Origin: Amycolatopsis dendrobii
GTDB taxonomy: Bacteria; Actinomycetota; Actinomycetes; Mycobacteriales; Pseudonocardiaceae
Assembly: GCF_014145675.1 (NCBI RefSeq)
Contig: NZ_JACGZW010000011.1
Span: 310,001 to 374,000, forward strand
DNA length: 64,000 nucleotides
Direction of reading: 5' to 3'
Positions 8,641 through 16,799 of the stretch are shown piece after piece. The notes below the pieces were generated by a model. The model worked only from the letters and a program-made list of their open reading frames with translations. It was not told the DNA's origin and made no database searches. The position numbers and the translations under genes are program-made. Within the stretch, counting starts at the first letter, position 1. Every line of letters begins with the position of its first letter.

Positions 8641-10197
8641 TCATTCCCACTCGATGGTGCCCGGCGGCTTGCTCGTCACGTCCAGCACCACGCGGTTGAC
8701 CTCGGACACCTCGTTCGTGATCCGGGTCGAGATCCGCTCCAGCACCTCGTACGGCAACCGCGTCCAGTCGGCGGTCATCGCGTCCTCCGACGACACCGGG
8801 CGCAGCACGATCGGGTGGCCGTAGGTCCGGCCGTCGCCCTGGACGCCGACACTGCGGACGTCCGCGAGCAGCACCACCGGGCACTGCCAGATCTCCTGGT
8901 CCAGCCCGGCCGCGGTGAGTTCCTCGCGGGCGATCGCGTCCGCCTCGCGCAGGGTCTCCAGCCGGTCCGCGGTCACCTCGCCGATGATCCGGATGCCCAG
9001 GCCCGGCCCGGGGAACGGCTGCCGCTGCACGATCGTCTCCGGCAGCCCCAGTTCGAGCCCGACCCGGCGGACCTCGTCCTTGAACAGCAGCCGCAGCGGT
9101 TCGACCAGCTCGAACTGCAGGTCGTCGGGCAGTCCGCCGACGTTGTGGTGGCTCTTGATGTTCGCGGTGCCCTCGCCGCCGCCGGACTCGACGACGTCCG
9201 GGTACAGCGTGCCCTGCACGAGGAACCGGTAGTCGCCCTGCGCCTTGAGGTCGCGCTCGGCCTGCTCGAACACGCGGATGAACTCGCGGCCGATGATCTT
9301 GCGCTTCTGCTCCGGGTCGGTGACGCCGGCCAGCGCGTTCAGGAACCGCTCGCGCGCGTCGACGGTGACCAGGTTGACCCCGGTCGCGGCCACGAAATCG
9401 CGCTCGACCTGGGTGCGCTCCCCCGCCCGCAGCAGGCCGTGGTCGACGAACACGCAGGTCAGCCGGTCGCCGATGGCGCGCTGCACGAGCGCGGCCGCGA
9501 CCGCGGAGTCAACGCCGCCGGACAGGCCGCAGATCGCCCGTCCGTCGCCGATCTGCGCGGCGACCGCAGCCACCTGATCGTCCACAATGGACGACGTGGT
9601 CCAGCTGGGCTTGACGCCCGCGATCTCGTACAGGAACCGGCGCAGCACCTCCTGCCCGTGCGGCGAGTGCGCCACCTCCGGGTGGTACTGCACGCCCGCG
9701 AAGCGCCGCTCGACGTCCTCGAAACCGGCGACCTCGGCTCCGTCGGAGCTGGCCGTGACGACCGAGCCCTCGGGGGCCTTGGTGACGCTGTCGTTGTGGC
9801 TCATCCAAGCGGTCTGGTGGCCGGGCAGCCCGGTGTGCAGGACACCGCCCTCGCCGACGATCCGCACGTCGGTGCGGCCGAACTCGCGCACGCCGGTCGG
9901 TTCGACGACGCCGCCGAGCGCGCGGGCGAGCAACTGGTGGCCGTAGCAGATGCCGAGGATCGGCACGCCGGCCTCGACCAGCTTCGGGTCCATCGCGGGA
10001 GCGCCCTCGGCGTACACGCTCGACGGGCCGCCGGACAGGATGATCGCGGACGGGTTCTTGGCGAGCAGCTCCTCGACGGTCGCGCTCGACGGCACGACCT
10101 CGGAGAAGATCTGCGCCTCGCGCACGCGACGGGCGATCAGCTGCGCGTACTGCGCCCCGAAGTCCATGACGAGTACCGGACCGGTGGGAGTGGCCAC
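8641..10197 (-). CDS. guaA: GMP synthase (glutamine-hydrolysing)
   Basis: 518 residues, normal length. It converts XMP to GMP with ATP and glutamine, the last step of guanine nucleotide synthesis. The class I glutamine amidotransferase domain (about 1-200) has the nucleophile in [10 protein letters not shown] and the His-Glu pair in YHPEVAHS. The ATP pyrophosphatase domain has the P-loop [12 protein letters not shown]. The C-terminal dimerisation domain ends with PPGTIEWE. The GTG start has GGAGG 6 bases upstream. guaB3 and guaB lie 9-15 kb away on the same strand, matching the order in mycobacteria. Confidence 0.97.
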   Translation of the reverse strand: MATPTGPVLVMDFGAQYAQLIARRVREAQIFSEVVPSSATVEELLAKNPSAIILSGGPSSVYAEGAPAMDPKLVEAGVPILGICYGHQLLARALGGVVEPTGVREFGRTDVRIVGEGGVLHTGLPGHQTAWMSHNDSVTKAPEGSVVTASSDGAEVAGFEDVERRFAGVQYHPEVAHSPHGQEVLRRFLYEIAGVKPSWTTSSIVDDQVAAVAAQIGDGRAICGLSGGVDSAVAAALVQRAIGDRLTCVFVDHGLLRAGERTQVERDFVAATGVNLVTVDARERFLNALAGVTDPEQKRKIIGREFIRVFEQAERDLKAQGDYRFLVQGTLYPDVVESGGGEGTANIKSHHNVGGLPDDLQFELVEPLRLLFKDEVRRVGLELGLPETIVQRQPFPGPGLGIRIIGEVTADRLETLREADAIAREELTAAGLDQEIWQCPVVLLADVRSVGVQGDGRTYGHPIVLRPVSSEDAMTADWTRLPYEVLERISTRITNEVSEVNRVVLDVTSKPPGTIEWE

Positions 10198-10302
10198 CCA
10201 AGACCTCCAGGTATCAGCGCTTTTGCCACCATCGTCCCAGGTGGGCCCCGTCACGTCGGCAATGCCCCCGGAATGAGGACAGCCGCTGTCCGCGAACCGG
10301 CT

Positions 10303-10308
10303 TACCGT
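10303..10308 (+). promoter_or_regulatory. Putative -10 box of the DinB-fold gene (leaderless)
   Basis: TACCGT, 6 bases before the ATG and with no ribosome binding site between, fits a leaderless transcript start. Confidence 0.4.
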
Positions 10309-10314
10309 GCCCGC

Positions 10315-10860
10315 ATGACCAACGACTGGACCAACGAACTGACCGAGCAGCTCGACTGGCACTGGCAGCACCACGTGCGCCCGAAGCTGGAGGGGCTGAC
10401 CGACGACGAGTACTTCTGGCAGCCGGTCGCGGACTGCTGGACGGTGCGTCCCCGCACGAGCGAGAACGACCCGGGCACCGGCGACTTCACCATCGACTTC
10501 TCGTTCCCGGAGCCGACTCCCCCGCCGGTGACCACCATCGCGTGGCGACTGGGCCACATCATCCCCGGTGTGCTGGGCATGCGCTCCGCGTCGCACTTCG
10601 GCGGGCCGCCGGTGTCCTATCAGGACTTCCCGTATGCGGGCACTGCCGACGAAGCGCTGAAGCAGCTCGACGACGCGTACGCGACCTGGATCGCCGGCGT
10701 ACGCAGCCTCGACGCCGAAGCGTTGGCGCGTCCGTGCGGTCCGGCTGAAGGTCCGTACGCGGAGCTGTCGATGGCCGCGCTCGTCCTGCACATCAACCGA
10801 GAGATGATCCATCACTGCGCGGAGATCCTGCTGCTGCGCGACCTTTACCGAAACCAGTGA
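10315..10860 (+). CDS. DinB-superfamily protein
   Basis: 181 residues. The four-helix DinB/YfiT-type metal-binding fold is suggested by the early [12 protein letters not shown], the middle [15 protein letters not shown] and the late [22 protein letters not shown]; the histidines in these three helices would bind the metal. Many actinobacterial members are mycothiol- or bacillithiol-dependent transferases, but the substrate cannot be read here. The last 68 bases overlap the end of the convergent rhomboid gene. Confidence 0.8.
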   Translation: MTNDWTNELTEQLDWHWQHHVRPKLEGLTDDEYFWQPVADCWTVRPRTSENDPGTGDFTIDFSFPEPTPPPVTTIAWRLGHIIPGVLGMRSASHFGGPPVSYQDFPYAGTADEALKQLDDAYATWIAGVRSLDAEALARPCGPAEGPYAELSMAALVLHINREMIHHCAEILLLRDLYRNQ

Positions 10861-11440
10861 GCAGCAGCCCCAGCACGATGCCGAGCAGCGCGGGCATGCC
10901 GTGGTTGTCGTGCAGCACCGTGTCGAGTACGGCCAGCGGCGCGATCAGCAGCGCGGCGCGGTAGAGCGCTTGCGGCGGCTCGGCGCCGCGCGCCCGCCAC
11001 ACCACGACCGCGAGCGCGCCGAGCAGCCCGGCGACGCACATCGAGTTGCCCGCTCCCACCGGGTTCAGCCAGACGTAGCTGAGGAACTGGCCGAACAGTC
11101 CGCAGCCGAAGTACAGGACGAACCAGGACATCCGGCCGAGGCACCACTCCGCGAAGGTGCCCGCTACGGCGAGGGCGACCAGGTTGAAAATCCCGCCGAA
11201 AACCTTGCCGTCTTGGAAGAACATGCCGGTCAGCAGCCGCCACCACTCTCCGGCGTCGATCGCGGCGGCGTCGCGCTTGAAGCGGTCGAAGAGCGACGGA
11301 TCCGCCAACTGGGCAACGAGCACGACTGCGGTCACGAGGAACACCGCGCCGGTCAGCACCGGACGGCGCGGTGTTCCGACGCGAGCGAAGAAGGCCCGAG
11401 CCGGGCTTTCGGACCAGCGGGAGGCCACCGAGTTGGTCAT
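10793..11440 (-). CDS. Rhomboid-family membrane protein (putative intramembrane protease)
   Basis: 215 residues with about six membrane helices. After [12 protein letters not shown], which resembles the rhomboid WR entry motif, a GxSx-like sequence ([14 protein letters not shown]) offers the catalytic Ser, and the last helix has His in [14 protein letters not shown]. Those two residues would form the Ser-His dyad, though the match to the classical motif is imperfect, so it may be an inactive homologue. TATCGT lies 6 bases before the ATG on its strand, suggesting a leaderless transcript. The final 22 codons overlap the DinB-fold gene on the other strand. Confidence 0.72.
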   Translation of the reverse strand: MTNSVASRWSESPARAFFARVGTPRRPVLTGAVFLVTAVVLVAQLADPSLFDRFKRDAAAIDAGEWWRLLTGMFFQDGKVFGGIFNLVALAVAGTFAEWCLGRMSWFVLYFGCGLFGQFLSYVWLNPVGAGNSMCVAGLLGALAVVVWRARGAEPPQALYRAALLIAPLAVLDTVLHDNHGMPALLGIVLGLLLTGFGKGRAAAGSPRSDGSSLG

Positions 11441-11446
11441 GGGCTG

Positions 11447-11452
11447 ACGATA
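11447..11452 (-). promoter_or_regulatory. Putative -10 box of the rhomboid gene (leaderless)
   Basis: TATCGT on the minus strand, 6 bases before the start codon, no ribosome binding site. Confidence 0.4.
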
Positions 11453-11568
11453 TGCCGGACGCGCGCCGGGAACCCCCGACAAATGTCATCCCGTCACCAG
11501 GACAGGTGCCACAAAAGAAGGACCGAGTCCGGCGTGCCGGGCCTGGTGCTCCCTAATACCTTGAGCCC

Positions 11569-13014
11569 ATGGACACGATCACCCCACAGCCGCGGGCCGC
11601 GTGGATCGCCGGTCAGGCTGAGCAGGGCGCGAGCACCCTCGTGGTGCACCACCCGTTCGACGGCAGCGAAGTGGCGACGGTTGCGGTGCCCGGCGCTGAC
11701 CAGGTCGAACGGGCGGTGGCCGCGGCGGCTGCGGTCGCGAAGGAGTTCCGGCGCACTCCCGCGCATCAGCGCGCGGCCGCGCTGGAGCACGTTTCGCGCG
11801 GGATCGCGATGCGGGCCGAGGAACTCGCCGAGGTGATCACGGCCGAGAACGGCAAGCCGCTCAAGTGGGCCGAGGCCGAGGTGAAGCGCGCGGTGTCGGT
11901 GTTCCGGATCGCGGCCGAGGAGGCCCGCCGGTTCACCGGCGACGTGCAGCGGCTCGATGCCGACCCGTCCGGCGACGCCCGGCTCGCGCTGACCCGCCGG
12001 GTGCCGCGCGGGCCGGTGCTCGGGATCGCGCCGTTCAACTTCCCGCTGAACCTGGTGGCGCACAAGGTCGCGCCCGCACTCGCGGTCGGCGCGCCGATCA
12101 TCATCAAGCCCGCGCCGCGCACGCCGTTGTCTTCGCTGGTGCTTGGCGAGCTGCTCGCCGAGACCGACCTGCCGGAAGGCGCGTTTTCCGTGCTGCCGCT
12201 GGGAAACGAGGAGACCCAGGCACTCGTCGCCGACCCGCGGCTGCCGGTGGTGTCGTTCACCGGTTCGGGCCCGGTCGGCTGGTCGATCGCGGACGCGGCG
12301 GCGCGCAAGCACGTGGTCCTCGAACTTGGCGGCAATGCCGCGGCGGTCGTGCTGCGCGACTGGCCGGACGTCGAGGGCGCCGCACAGCGGATCGCGACGT
12401 TCGGGAACTACCAAGCGGGTCAGTCGTGCATCGCGGTGCAGCGGGTGATCGTGGACGCGGCGATCGCGGAGGAGTTCGTGCCCGCGTTGACCGAGGCCGT
12501 CGAGGCGCAGCACACCGGCGATCCATACGACCGCAACACCGACGTCGGCCCGGTCGTCGACGAGGCGGCCGCGGAACGGATCATCGAATGGGTCGATGAA
12601 GCGGTGGCCGGCGGTGCACGGGTGCTGACCGGCGGAACCCGTTCGGGCGCAACGGTTGCGCCGACGCTGCTGACCGACGTACCCGCGGATGCCAAGGCTT
12701 GGTCGGAAGAAATCTTCGGACCGGTGCTCGCAGTATCCATTGTGGATGGCGTGGACGAGGCTTTCGCTTCGGTGAACGCATCCGCGTACGGACTGCAGGC
12801 TGGGGTGTTCACCAGTGACGTGCAGTTGGCCTTCCACGCGTCGGCGGAACTGGAGGTCGGCGGCGTGATCATCGGTGACGTGCCGTCGTATCGCGCGGAC
12901 CAGATGCCGTACGGCGGTGTGAAGGGTTCAGGCGTCGGCAGGGAAGGCGTGCTGTCTGCGATGAACGACCTGACCGAGGAACGCGTCACGGTCTTCACCG
13001 GAGTCGACCTCTGA
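11569..13014 (+). CDS. NAD(P)-dependent aldehyde dehydrogenase
   Basis: 481 residues, typical of the family. The nucleotide-binding segments are present (PFNFPLNLVAHKVAPALAVG, then FTGSGPVGWSIA). The general-base Glu is in VLELGGNAA and the catalytic Cys in AGQSCIAVQR. The C-terminal YGGVKGSGVGREG is also standard. The substrate is not evident; it groups by eye with the glyceraldehyde-3-phosphate/lactaldehyde dehydrogenase branch rather than betaine aldehyde dehydrogenases (low certainty). TAATAC lies 9 bases before the ATG and may be its -10 box. The GNAT gene follows after 5 bases. Confidence 0.92.
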   Translation: MDTITPQPRAAWIAGQAEQGASTLVVHHPFDGSEVATVAVPGADQVERAVAAAAAVAKEFRRTPAHQRAAALEHVSRGIAMRAEELAEVITAENGKPLKWAEAEVKRAVSVFRIAAEEARRFTGDVQRLDADPSGDARLALTRRVPRGPVLGIAPFNFPLNLVAHKVAPALAVGAPIIIKPAPRTPLSSLVLGELLAETDLPEGAFSVLPLGNEETQALVADPRLPVVSFTGSGPVGWSIADAAARKHVVLELGGNAAAVVLRDWPDVEGAAQRIATFGNYQAGQSCIAVQRVIVDAAIAEEFVPALTEAVEAQHTGDPYDRNTDVGPVVDEAAAERIIEWVDEAVAGGARVLTGGTRSGATVAPTLLTDVPADAKAWSEEIFGPVLAVSIVDGVDEAFASVNASAYGLQAGVFTSDVQLAFHASAELEVGGVIIGDVPSYRADQMPYGGVKGSGVGREGVLSAMNDLTEERVTVFTGVDL

Positions 13015-13019
13015 CCACA

Positions 13020-13481
13020 GTGGAATTGCGGCGGGCAACGGCCGCTGACGCACGCGATATCGCCGACGTGTGGCTGCGGTCGTTCTCCGCCGCGCTGCCG
13101 GCAGTCCGCCGTGCCCACGATGACGACGCGGTGCGCTGGTGGTTCGCGAATATCGTGGTGCCACAACAGGAAACCTGGGTCGCGGTCGTCGAGTCCACTG
13201 TGGCCGGACTGCTCGTGCTCGACGGCGCGGAGCTGGCACAGCTTTATCTCGACCTTCCGTGGCGCGGGCGCGGAATCGGCGACCAGTTGGTGGACTTGGC
13301 CAAACAACTGCGCCCCGGCGGGCTGACCCTGTGGACGTTTCAGATCAACGAGCCAGCCCAACGTTTTTACCGCCGCCACGGTTTCGTCGCGGTCGAATAC
13401 ACCGACGGACAGCGAAATGAAGAGGGTGAGCCAGACGTGCGTTACGTCTGGCCCCCGCCTCAAGCCTCTCACGCCGACTGA
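13020..13481 (+). CDS. GNAT-family N-acetyltransferase
   Basis: 153 residues. The acetyl-CoA-binding motif A (LYLDLPWRGRGIGDQLVDLA) and the downstream FQINEPAQRFYRRHGF are characteristic of GNAT enzymes. The GTG start is 5 bases after the aldehyde dehydrogenase stop, so the two are co-transcribed. The last 13 bases overlap the convergent oxidase gene. Substrate unknown. Confidence 0.88.
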   Translation: MELRRATAADARDIADVWLRSFSAALPAVRRAHDDDAVRWWFANIVVPQQETWVAVVESTVAGLLVLDGAELAQLYLDLPWRGRGIGDQLVDLAKQLRPGGLTLWTFQINEPAQRFYRRHGFVAVEYTDGQRNEEGEPDVRYVWPPPQASHAD

Positions 13482-14932
13482 GCGAACTTGAAAACCCCGT
13501 TGGGGTCGTACTTCTTCGCCACCTGGCCCAGCCGGGCCGCGTTGTCGCCGTAGTAGGCCGACTTCCAGTCCGGCAGGTCCGGGTCGATGTAGTTCACGTA
13601 GCCGCCGCGCGCGCCGGCGTCCGCCAGTCCAGCGACCACAGTGGACACAGACTTGCGCGCGGTGTCCTGGCTGCTCGCCGTGGCTGGGGCGTAAACCTGA
13701 ATGCTGGCCAGCGCTTTCCGATGCGGGAACGCCGTGGCCGTCGGCGCGATTTCGCTCACCGTGCCGCCGAGGCCGTCGATGAGCAGGTCCATTCCCTTGT
13801 GCCCGGAAGCGAGATCGGCGATCTTCCCGCCGTCGACCGGATCGGTGATGATGCGCGACGACGCCACGAAGGTCTGCCGTTCGGAGCTGCCGGAGAAGTA
13901 GTTCATCGCCGCGCCGTAGCCGAGGGTTTTCATCGTGCGGCTGGACGGCGTCACCGAAAAGCCGTTGAGTGCCGACGTCAGGCCCGCCGAACTGCCCACG
14001 AACGCGCCGCCGACCCGGCAAGCCCCGCTCGGACCGCCGGAAACCACGCAGTTCGACCACAGTTCGGGCGGAGCGCTCGGCAGCCAGCGCTGCCACGCGT
14101 CGACCACGTCGCTCGCCGAACCGGACGGGAACTTCAGCGAAAACACCGTGATAGTCGGCGCTTCCACAGTGGTGAAGGTGAACGACGTGACCACGCCGAA
14201 GTTTCCACCCCCGCCGCCGCGCAACGCCCAGAACAGGTCGTCGTCCGCCTGCGCGCTCACCGTGCGCAGTTTGCCGTCCGGCGTCACGATCTGCGCGGAC
14301 TGCAACCGATCGCAGGTCAGGCCGTACTTACGGGTCAGCACGCCGATTCCGCCGCCGAGCGCGAGCCCGGCAATGCCGACAGTCGGGCACGAACCCGCAG
14401 GCAGACAACGCCCTGCCTTCGCCAGCTCCGAATAGACGTCGCCGAGTTTCGCGCCCGCGCCGATGACCACCTGATCGCCCTGGACGTCCACGCCCGCCAT
14501 CCCGCCGACGTCGATCACCAGCCCGCCGTCCGGCGCGGAATACCCGGCATAACTGTGCCCGCCGCTGCGCGCGGCCAGCGGAACCCGTCCGCCGGCCGCT
14601 TCGACACAGGCCTGCACATCCTCCGGTTTCGCACATTTCGCTACCGCAGCGGGATTGTGTCCGTCGAATAGCGGATTGAACGCACGCTTCGCGGTAGCGA
14701 ATCCGCCGTCGGAGGGAAGCACGAGGTCGCCGGAGAGTTTGCCGCGCAACGCGTTCCAGTCCGGCGGCCCGGACGGCTTAGAGCTGGTGCTAGGCGGTAC
14801 GGACGCTCTCGTCGTCGGGCTGGTCTGCGGCACCGAAGGGCCCGGTTTCGCCGTGCAGGCCGCTGCCACCGCGCCGACCGCCGTCAACCCGGCGGCGCGC
14901 AGGAACGTCCTTCTCCCCAGTGTCATGTTCAT
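13469..14932 (-). CDS. Tat-exported berberine-bridge-type FAD oxidoreductase
   Basis: 487 residues. The N-terminus has a twin-arginine signal (GRRTFLRAAG) followed by AAACTAK, which fits a lipobox, so it may be a Tat-exported lipoprotein. The PCMH-type FAD domain carries both residues used for bicovalent flavin attachment in this family: His in RSGGHSYAGYS and Cys in GSCPTVGIAG. The C-terminal BBE domain ends with the usual YDPNGVFKF. Substrates in the family include sugars, alkaloids and polyketides. It overlaps the upstream TetR gene by 4 bases and is probably repressed by it. Confidence 0.9.
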   Translation of the reverse strand: MNMTLGRRTFLRAAGLTAVGAVAAACTAKPGPSVPQTSPTTRASVPPSTSSKPSGPPDWNALRGKLSGDLVLPSDGGFATAKRAFNPLFDGHNPAAVAKCAKPEDVQACVEAAGGRVPLAARSGGHSYAGYSAPDGGLVIDVGGMAGVDVQGDQVVIGAGAKLGDVYSELAKAGRCLPAGSCPTVGIAGLALGGGIGVLTRKYGLTCDRLQSAQIVTPDGKLRTVSAQADDDLFWALRGGGGGNFGVVTSFTFTTVEAPTITVFSLKFPSGSASDVVDAWQRWLPSAPPELWSNCVVSGGPSGACRVGGAFVGSSAGLTSALNGFSVTPSSRTMKTLGYGAAMNYFSGSSERQTFVASSRIITDPVDGGKIADLASGHKGMDLLIDGLGGTVSEIAPTATAFPHRKALASIQVYAPATASSQDTARKSVSTVVAGLADAGARGGYVNYIDPDLPDWKSAYYGDNAARLGQVAKKYDPNGVFKFAQSA

Positions 14933-15573
14933 TCAGACGCCTCAGACCGTGCATGGGTTGCGAAAAGTCCGGCCAGTAATGCCCGCAGGGCGAATTCGAA
15001 CCGCTCGCCGTGCCGGGCCCCGTCTCGCAGGGCTTGCGCGAGCAGCGGAAACCGCTCCTCGTCAAGGTGCGCCAGACTGTCCACATCGGACTGCGAGCCA
15101 GGCGCGCGGCCCGCCTCGGCGAGCGTGTGGCCGAGGACGAAGGTCAGCACGGCGTTCACCATGTCGAGTCCGCGCGCCGGCGGCGACTCCAGCAGCCGCA
15201 ACGCGGTTTCGACCACCTGCAACGACTCCGGACTGACCGCCGGGCGGGTCGCGGCGAGCGGCAGCACGCCCGGATGCGCGAGCAACTGCTCCCGGTACGC
15301 CCTGGCCACCCGGCCCAGCCACCGCTGCCCGGACTCTCCCGGCTCCGGCTCGATTCCGGCCAGCGCCGAGACGAGCCGGTCGATCAGGGCGTCGAGCAGC
15401 GCTTCTTTGTTCGGCACGTAGTGGTAGAGCGTCATCGCCTCGACGCCAAGTTCCGCACCGAGCTTGCGCATCGACAGCGCGGCGATGCCGTGCTCGTCCA
15501 CGAACGCGAGCGCGGCGTCCACGACCCGCTCCCTGGTCAGCCCGGCACGCGGCCGGGCTCTCCGATCGGACAC
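14929..15573 (-). CDS. TetR-family transcriptional regulator
   Basis: 214 residues. The N-terminal helix-turn-helix (about 10-60) is clear: LTRERVVDAALAFVDEHG, then MRKLGAELGVEAMTLYHYV. The C-terminal domain is of the TetR_C type that binds tetracycline-like ligands. GTG start with AAGGGGGG upstream. It is co-directional with the oxidase and divergent from the SnoaL-like gene. Two palindromes in the 74-base gap are its likely operators, so it should control both transcripts. Confidence 0.93.
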   Translation of the reverse strand: MSDRRARPRAGLTRERVVDAALAFVDEHGIAALSMRKLGAELGVEAMTLYHYVPNKEALLDALIDRLVSALAGIEPEPGESGQRWLGRVARAYREQLLAHPGVLPLAATRPAVSPESLQVVETALRLLESPPARGLDMVNAVLTFVLGHTLAEAGRAPGSQSDVDSLAHLDEERFPLLAQALRDGARHGERFEFALRALLAGLFATHARSEASE

Positions 15574-15590
15574 TGGCCCCCCTTGACGTT

Positions 15591-15605
15591 TCTTACGACG
15601 TAAGA
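15591..15605. promoter_or_regulatory. TetR operator 1
   Basis: TCTTACGACGTAAGA is a perfect palindrome (7-base arms, central A) in the gap between the divergent TetR and SnoaL-like genes. Confidence 0.75.
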
Positions 15606-15622
15606 TACCACTGTCCTCGCCA

Positions 15623-15635
15623 CTTACAGCGTAAG
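15623..15635. promoter_or_regulatory. TetR operator 2
   Basis: CTTACAGCGTAAG shares the CTTAC-N3-GTAAG pattern of operator 1. The two centres are 31 bases apart, about three helical turns, so two repressor dimers would sit on the same face. It is 12 bases before the SnoaL-like start. Confidence 0.72.
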
Positions 15636-15647
15636 AATCGAGGAGCC

Positions 15648-16094
15648 ATGACCGACCCCAAAGCCGTCCTGCGCCGTTTTCTCGCCATCGTCAACAGCCA
15701 CGACCTCGCCGAACTGGACACCGTGGTGGCCGAGGACGTCACCGAATCCGGCCCGGTCGTGGTCGACGCGCCGACCGGCGGGCTCGCCGCCTTCCGCACC
15801 GGCTGGACACAGATGCTGACGGCGTTCCCCGACGTAGGCGTGGACATCGACGCACTGCTCGCCGAAGACGATCGCGCCGCGGCCACGGTGACGCTCACCG
15901 CGACCAATACCGGCTACTACCGCAGAGGTTTCGCGACCGGCAAAAGCGGAACGTGGCGCGGTTTCGTCCTGGCGCGGGTGACCGACGGGCGGATCGCCGA
16001 ACTCGACATTCAGACCGACCGGCTCGCGATCCTGCAGCAACTGGGCATCGTCGGCGACGACGACGAACTCGCCGCCGACCGGCAGCCCAGCTGA
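15648..16094 (+). CDS. SnoaL-like / NTF2-fold protein
   Basis: 148 residues with the SnoaL-like polyketide-cyclase pattern: FLAIVNSHDLAELDTVVAED near the start, then WTQMLTAFPDVGVDIDALLAEDD, and later strands ending in LDIQTDRLAILQQLG. Family members cyclise polyketides, isomerise steroids or act as simple hydrolases; which applies here cannot be told. It is divergent from the TetR gene and directly downstream of operator 2, so it is likely induced together with the flavin oxidase. Confidence 0.82.
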   Translation: MTDPKAVLRRFLAIVNSHDLAELDTVVAEDVTESGPVVVDAPTGGLAAFRTGWTQMLTAFPDVGVDIDALLAEDDRAAATVTLTATNTGYYRRGFATGKSGTWRGFVLARVTDGRIAELDIQTDRLAILQQLGIVGDDDELAADRQPS

Positions 16095-16095
16095 A

Positions 16096-16785
16096 TCAGA
16101 TCAGCGGTGCCATCTCCGGCACCGGCCCGGAAAGCGCGGAACTGCCGCCGCGACCGGTCAGCCAAGCCAGGACCGTGCCCGGCGTGCCGGTGACGAGATC
16201 GCCGCCTTCGCCGAGGGGCCAAGTGCGGACGCCGTCGCTGATGCGGAACGAAGGCAACGGACGCGGGCACATCCGGATCAGCGTTCCTACCACCGCTTCG
16301 AGATGGCCCCCGAGCAATGCGGTGGCGCTGTCGAGATCGTGGCCGGCGTCGAGGTCGGCGAGGTGGATCGTGGTCTCGGACAGCCGCAGGGTGAGCACGT
16401 CCGCGCCGGTCAACTGGCCGCCGTGCCGGTGCCGGACGGGCGCGGACCAAGCGTCGTCCGACAGCCGTGCGGCGTGGTCGGTCAGCCGCTTCCCGGACGC
16501 CACCAGATCGGCCACGATTTCCGCCGGAGCACGGCCAGCGCCAGCCTCGATGTCGTCGTCCCGCGCGTTGCCCGGGCCGTACATCGACCGCTCGACCCCG
16601 GTTTCCGCCCAGGTCAGCAGGTTGCCGAGGGCGTCGGCGTTACGCGCGAGATGGGTGAGCAGATGCGCGCGCGTCCAGCCGGGCAGCGCGCTCGGCTCGC
16701 CGAACGCCGAAGCCGGCATGGCCTCGGCGACTCGAGCCCATTCGTCGTGCAGTTCCCGGATCCGGTCCAGCGCCGCAGTCGTCAC
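16096..16785 (-). CDS. Maleylpyruvate isomerase-family mycothiol-dependent enzyme
   Basis: 229 residues. The N-terminal mycothiol-dependent isomerase domain (DinB-like four-helix bundle) shows LPGWTRAHLLTHLARNADAL, with one metal-binding His, and RLSETTIHLADLDAG, with the Glu and second His of the E-x3-H pair. Family members use mycothiol as cofactor; maleylpyruvate itself need not be the substrate. GTG start without a ribosome binding site, and TAAGCT 6 bases upstream on its strand, suggest a leaderless transcript. It is 14 bases from the choD stop. Confidence 0.83.
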   Translation of the reverse strand: MTTAALDRIRELHDEWARVAEAMPASAFGEPSALPGWTRAHLLTHLARNADALGNLLTWAETGVERSMYGPGNARDDDIEAGAGRAPAEIVADLVASGKRLTDHAARLSDDAWSAPVRHRHGGQLTGADVLTLRLSETTIHLADLDAGHDLDSATALLGGHLEAVVGTLIRMCPRPLPSFRISDGVRTWPLGEGGDLVTGTPGTVLAWLTGRGGSSALSGPVPEMAPLI

Positions 16786-16791
16786 CGCACG

Positions 16792-16797
16792 AGCTTA
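16792..16797 (-). promoter_or_regulatory. Putative -10 box of the isomerase-family gene (leaderless)
   Basis: TAAGCT on the minus strand, 6 bases before the GTG start. It overlaps the end of the upstream choD gene. Confidence 0.35.
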
Positions 16798-16799
16798 GG

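Noticed and set aside
8815-10260. Long open frame antisense to guaA, continuous with the DinB-fold gene
   Set aside because: Only the part after 10315 has a plausible start and a recognisable fold; the upstream part mirrors guaA.
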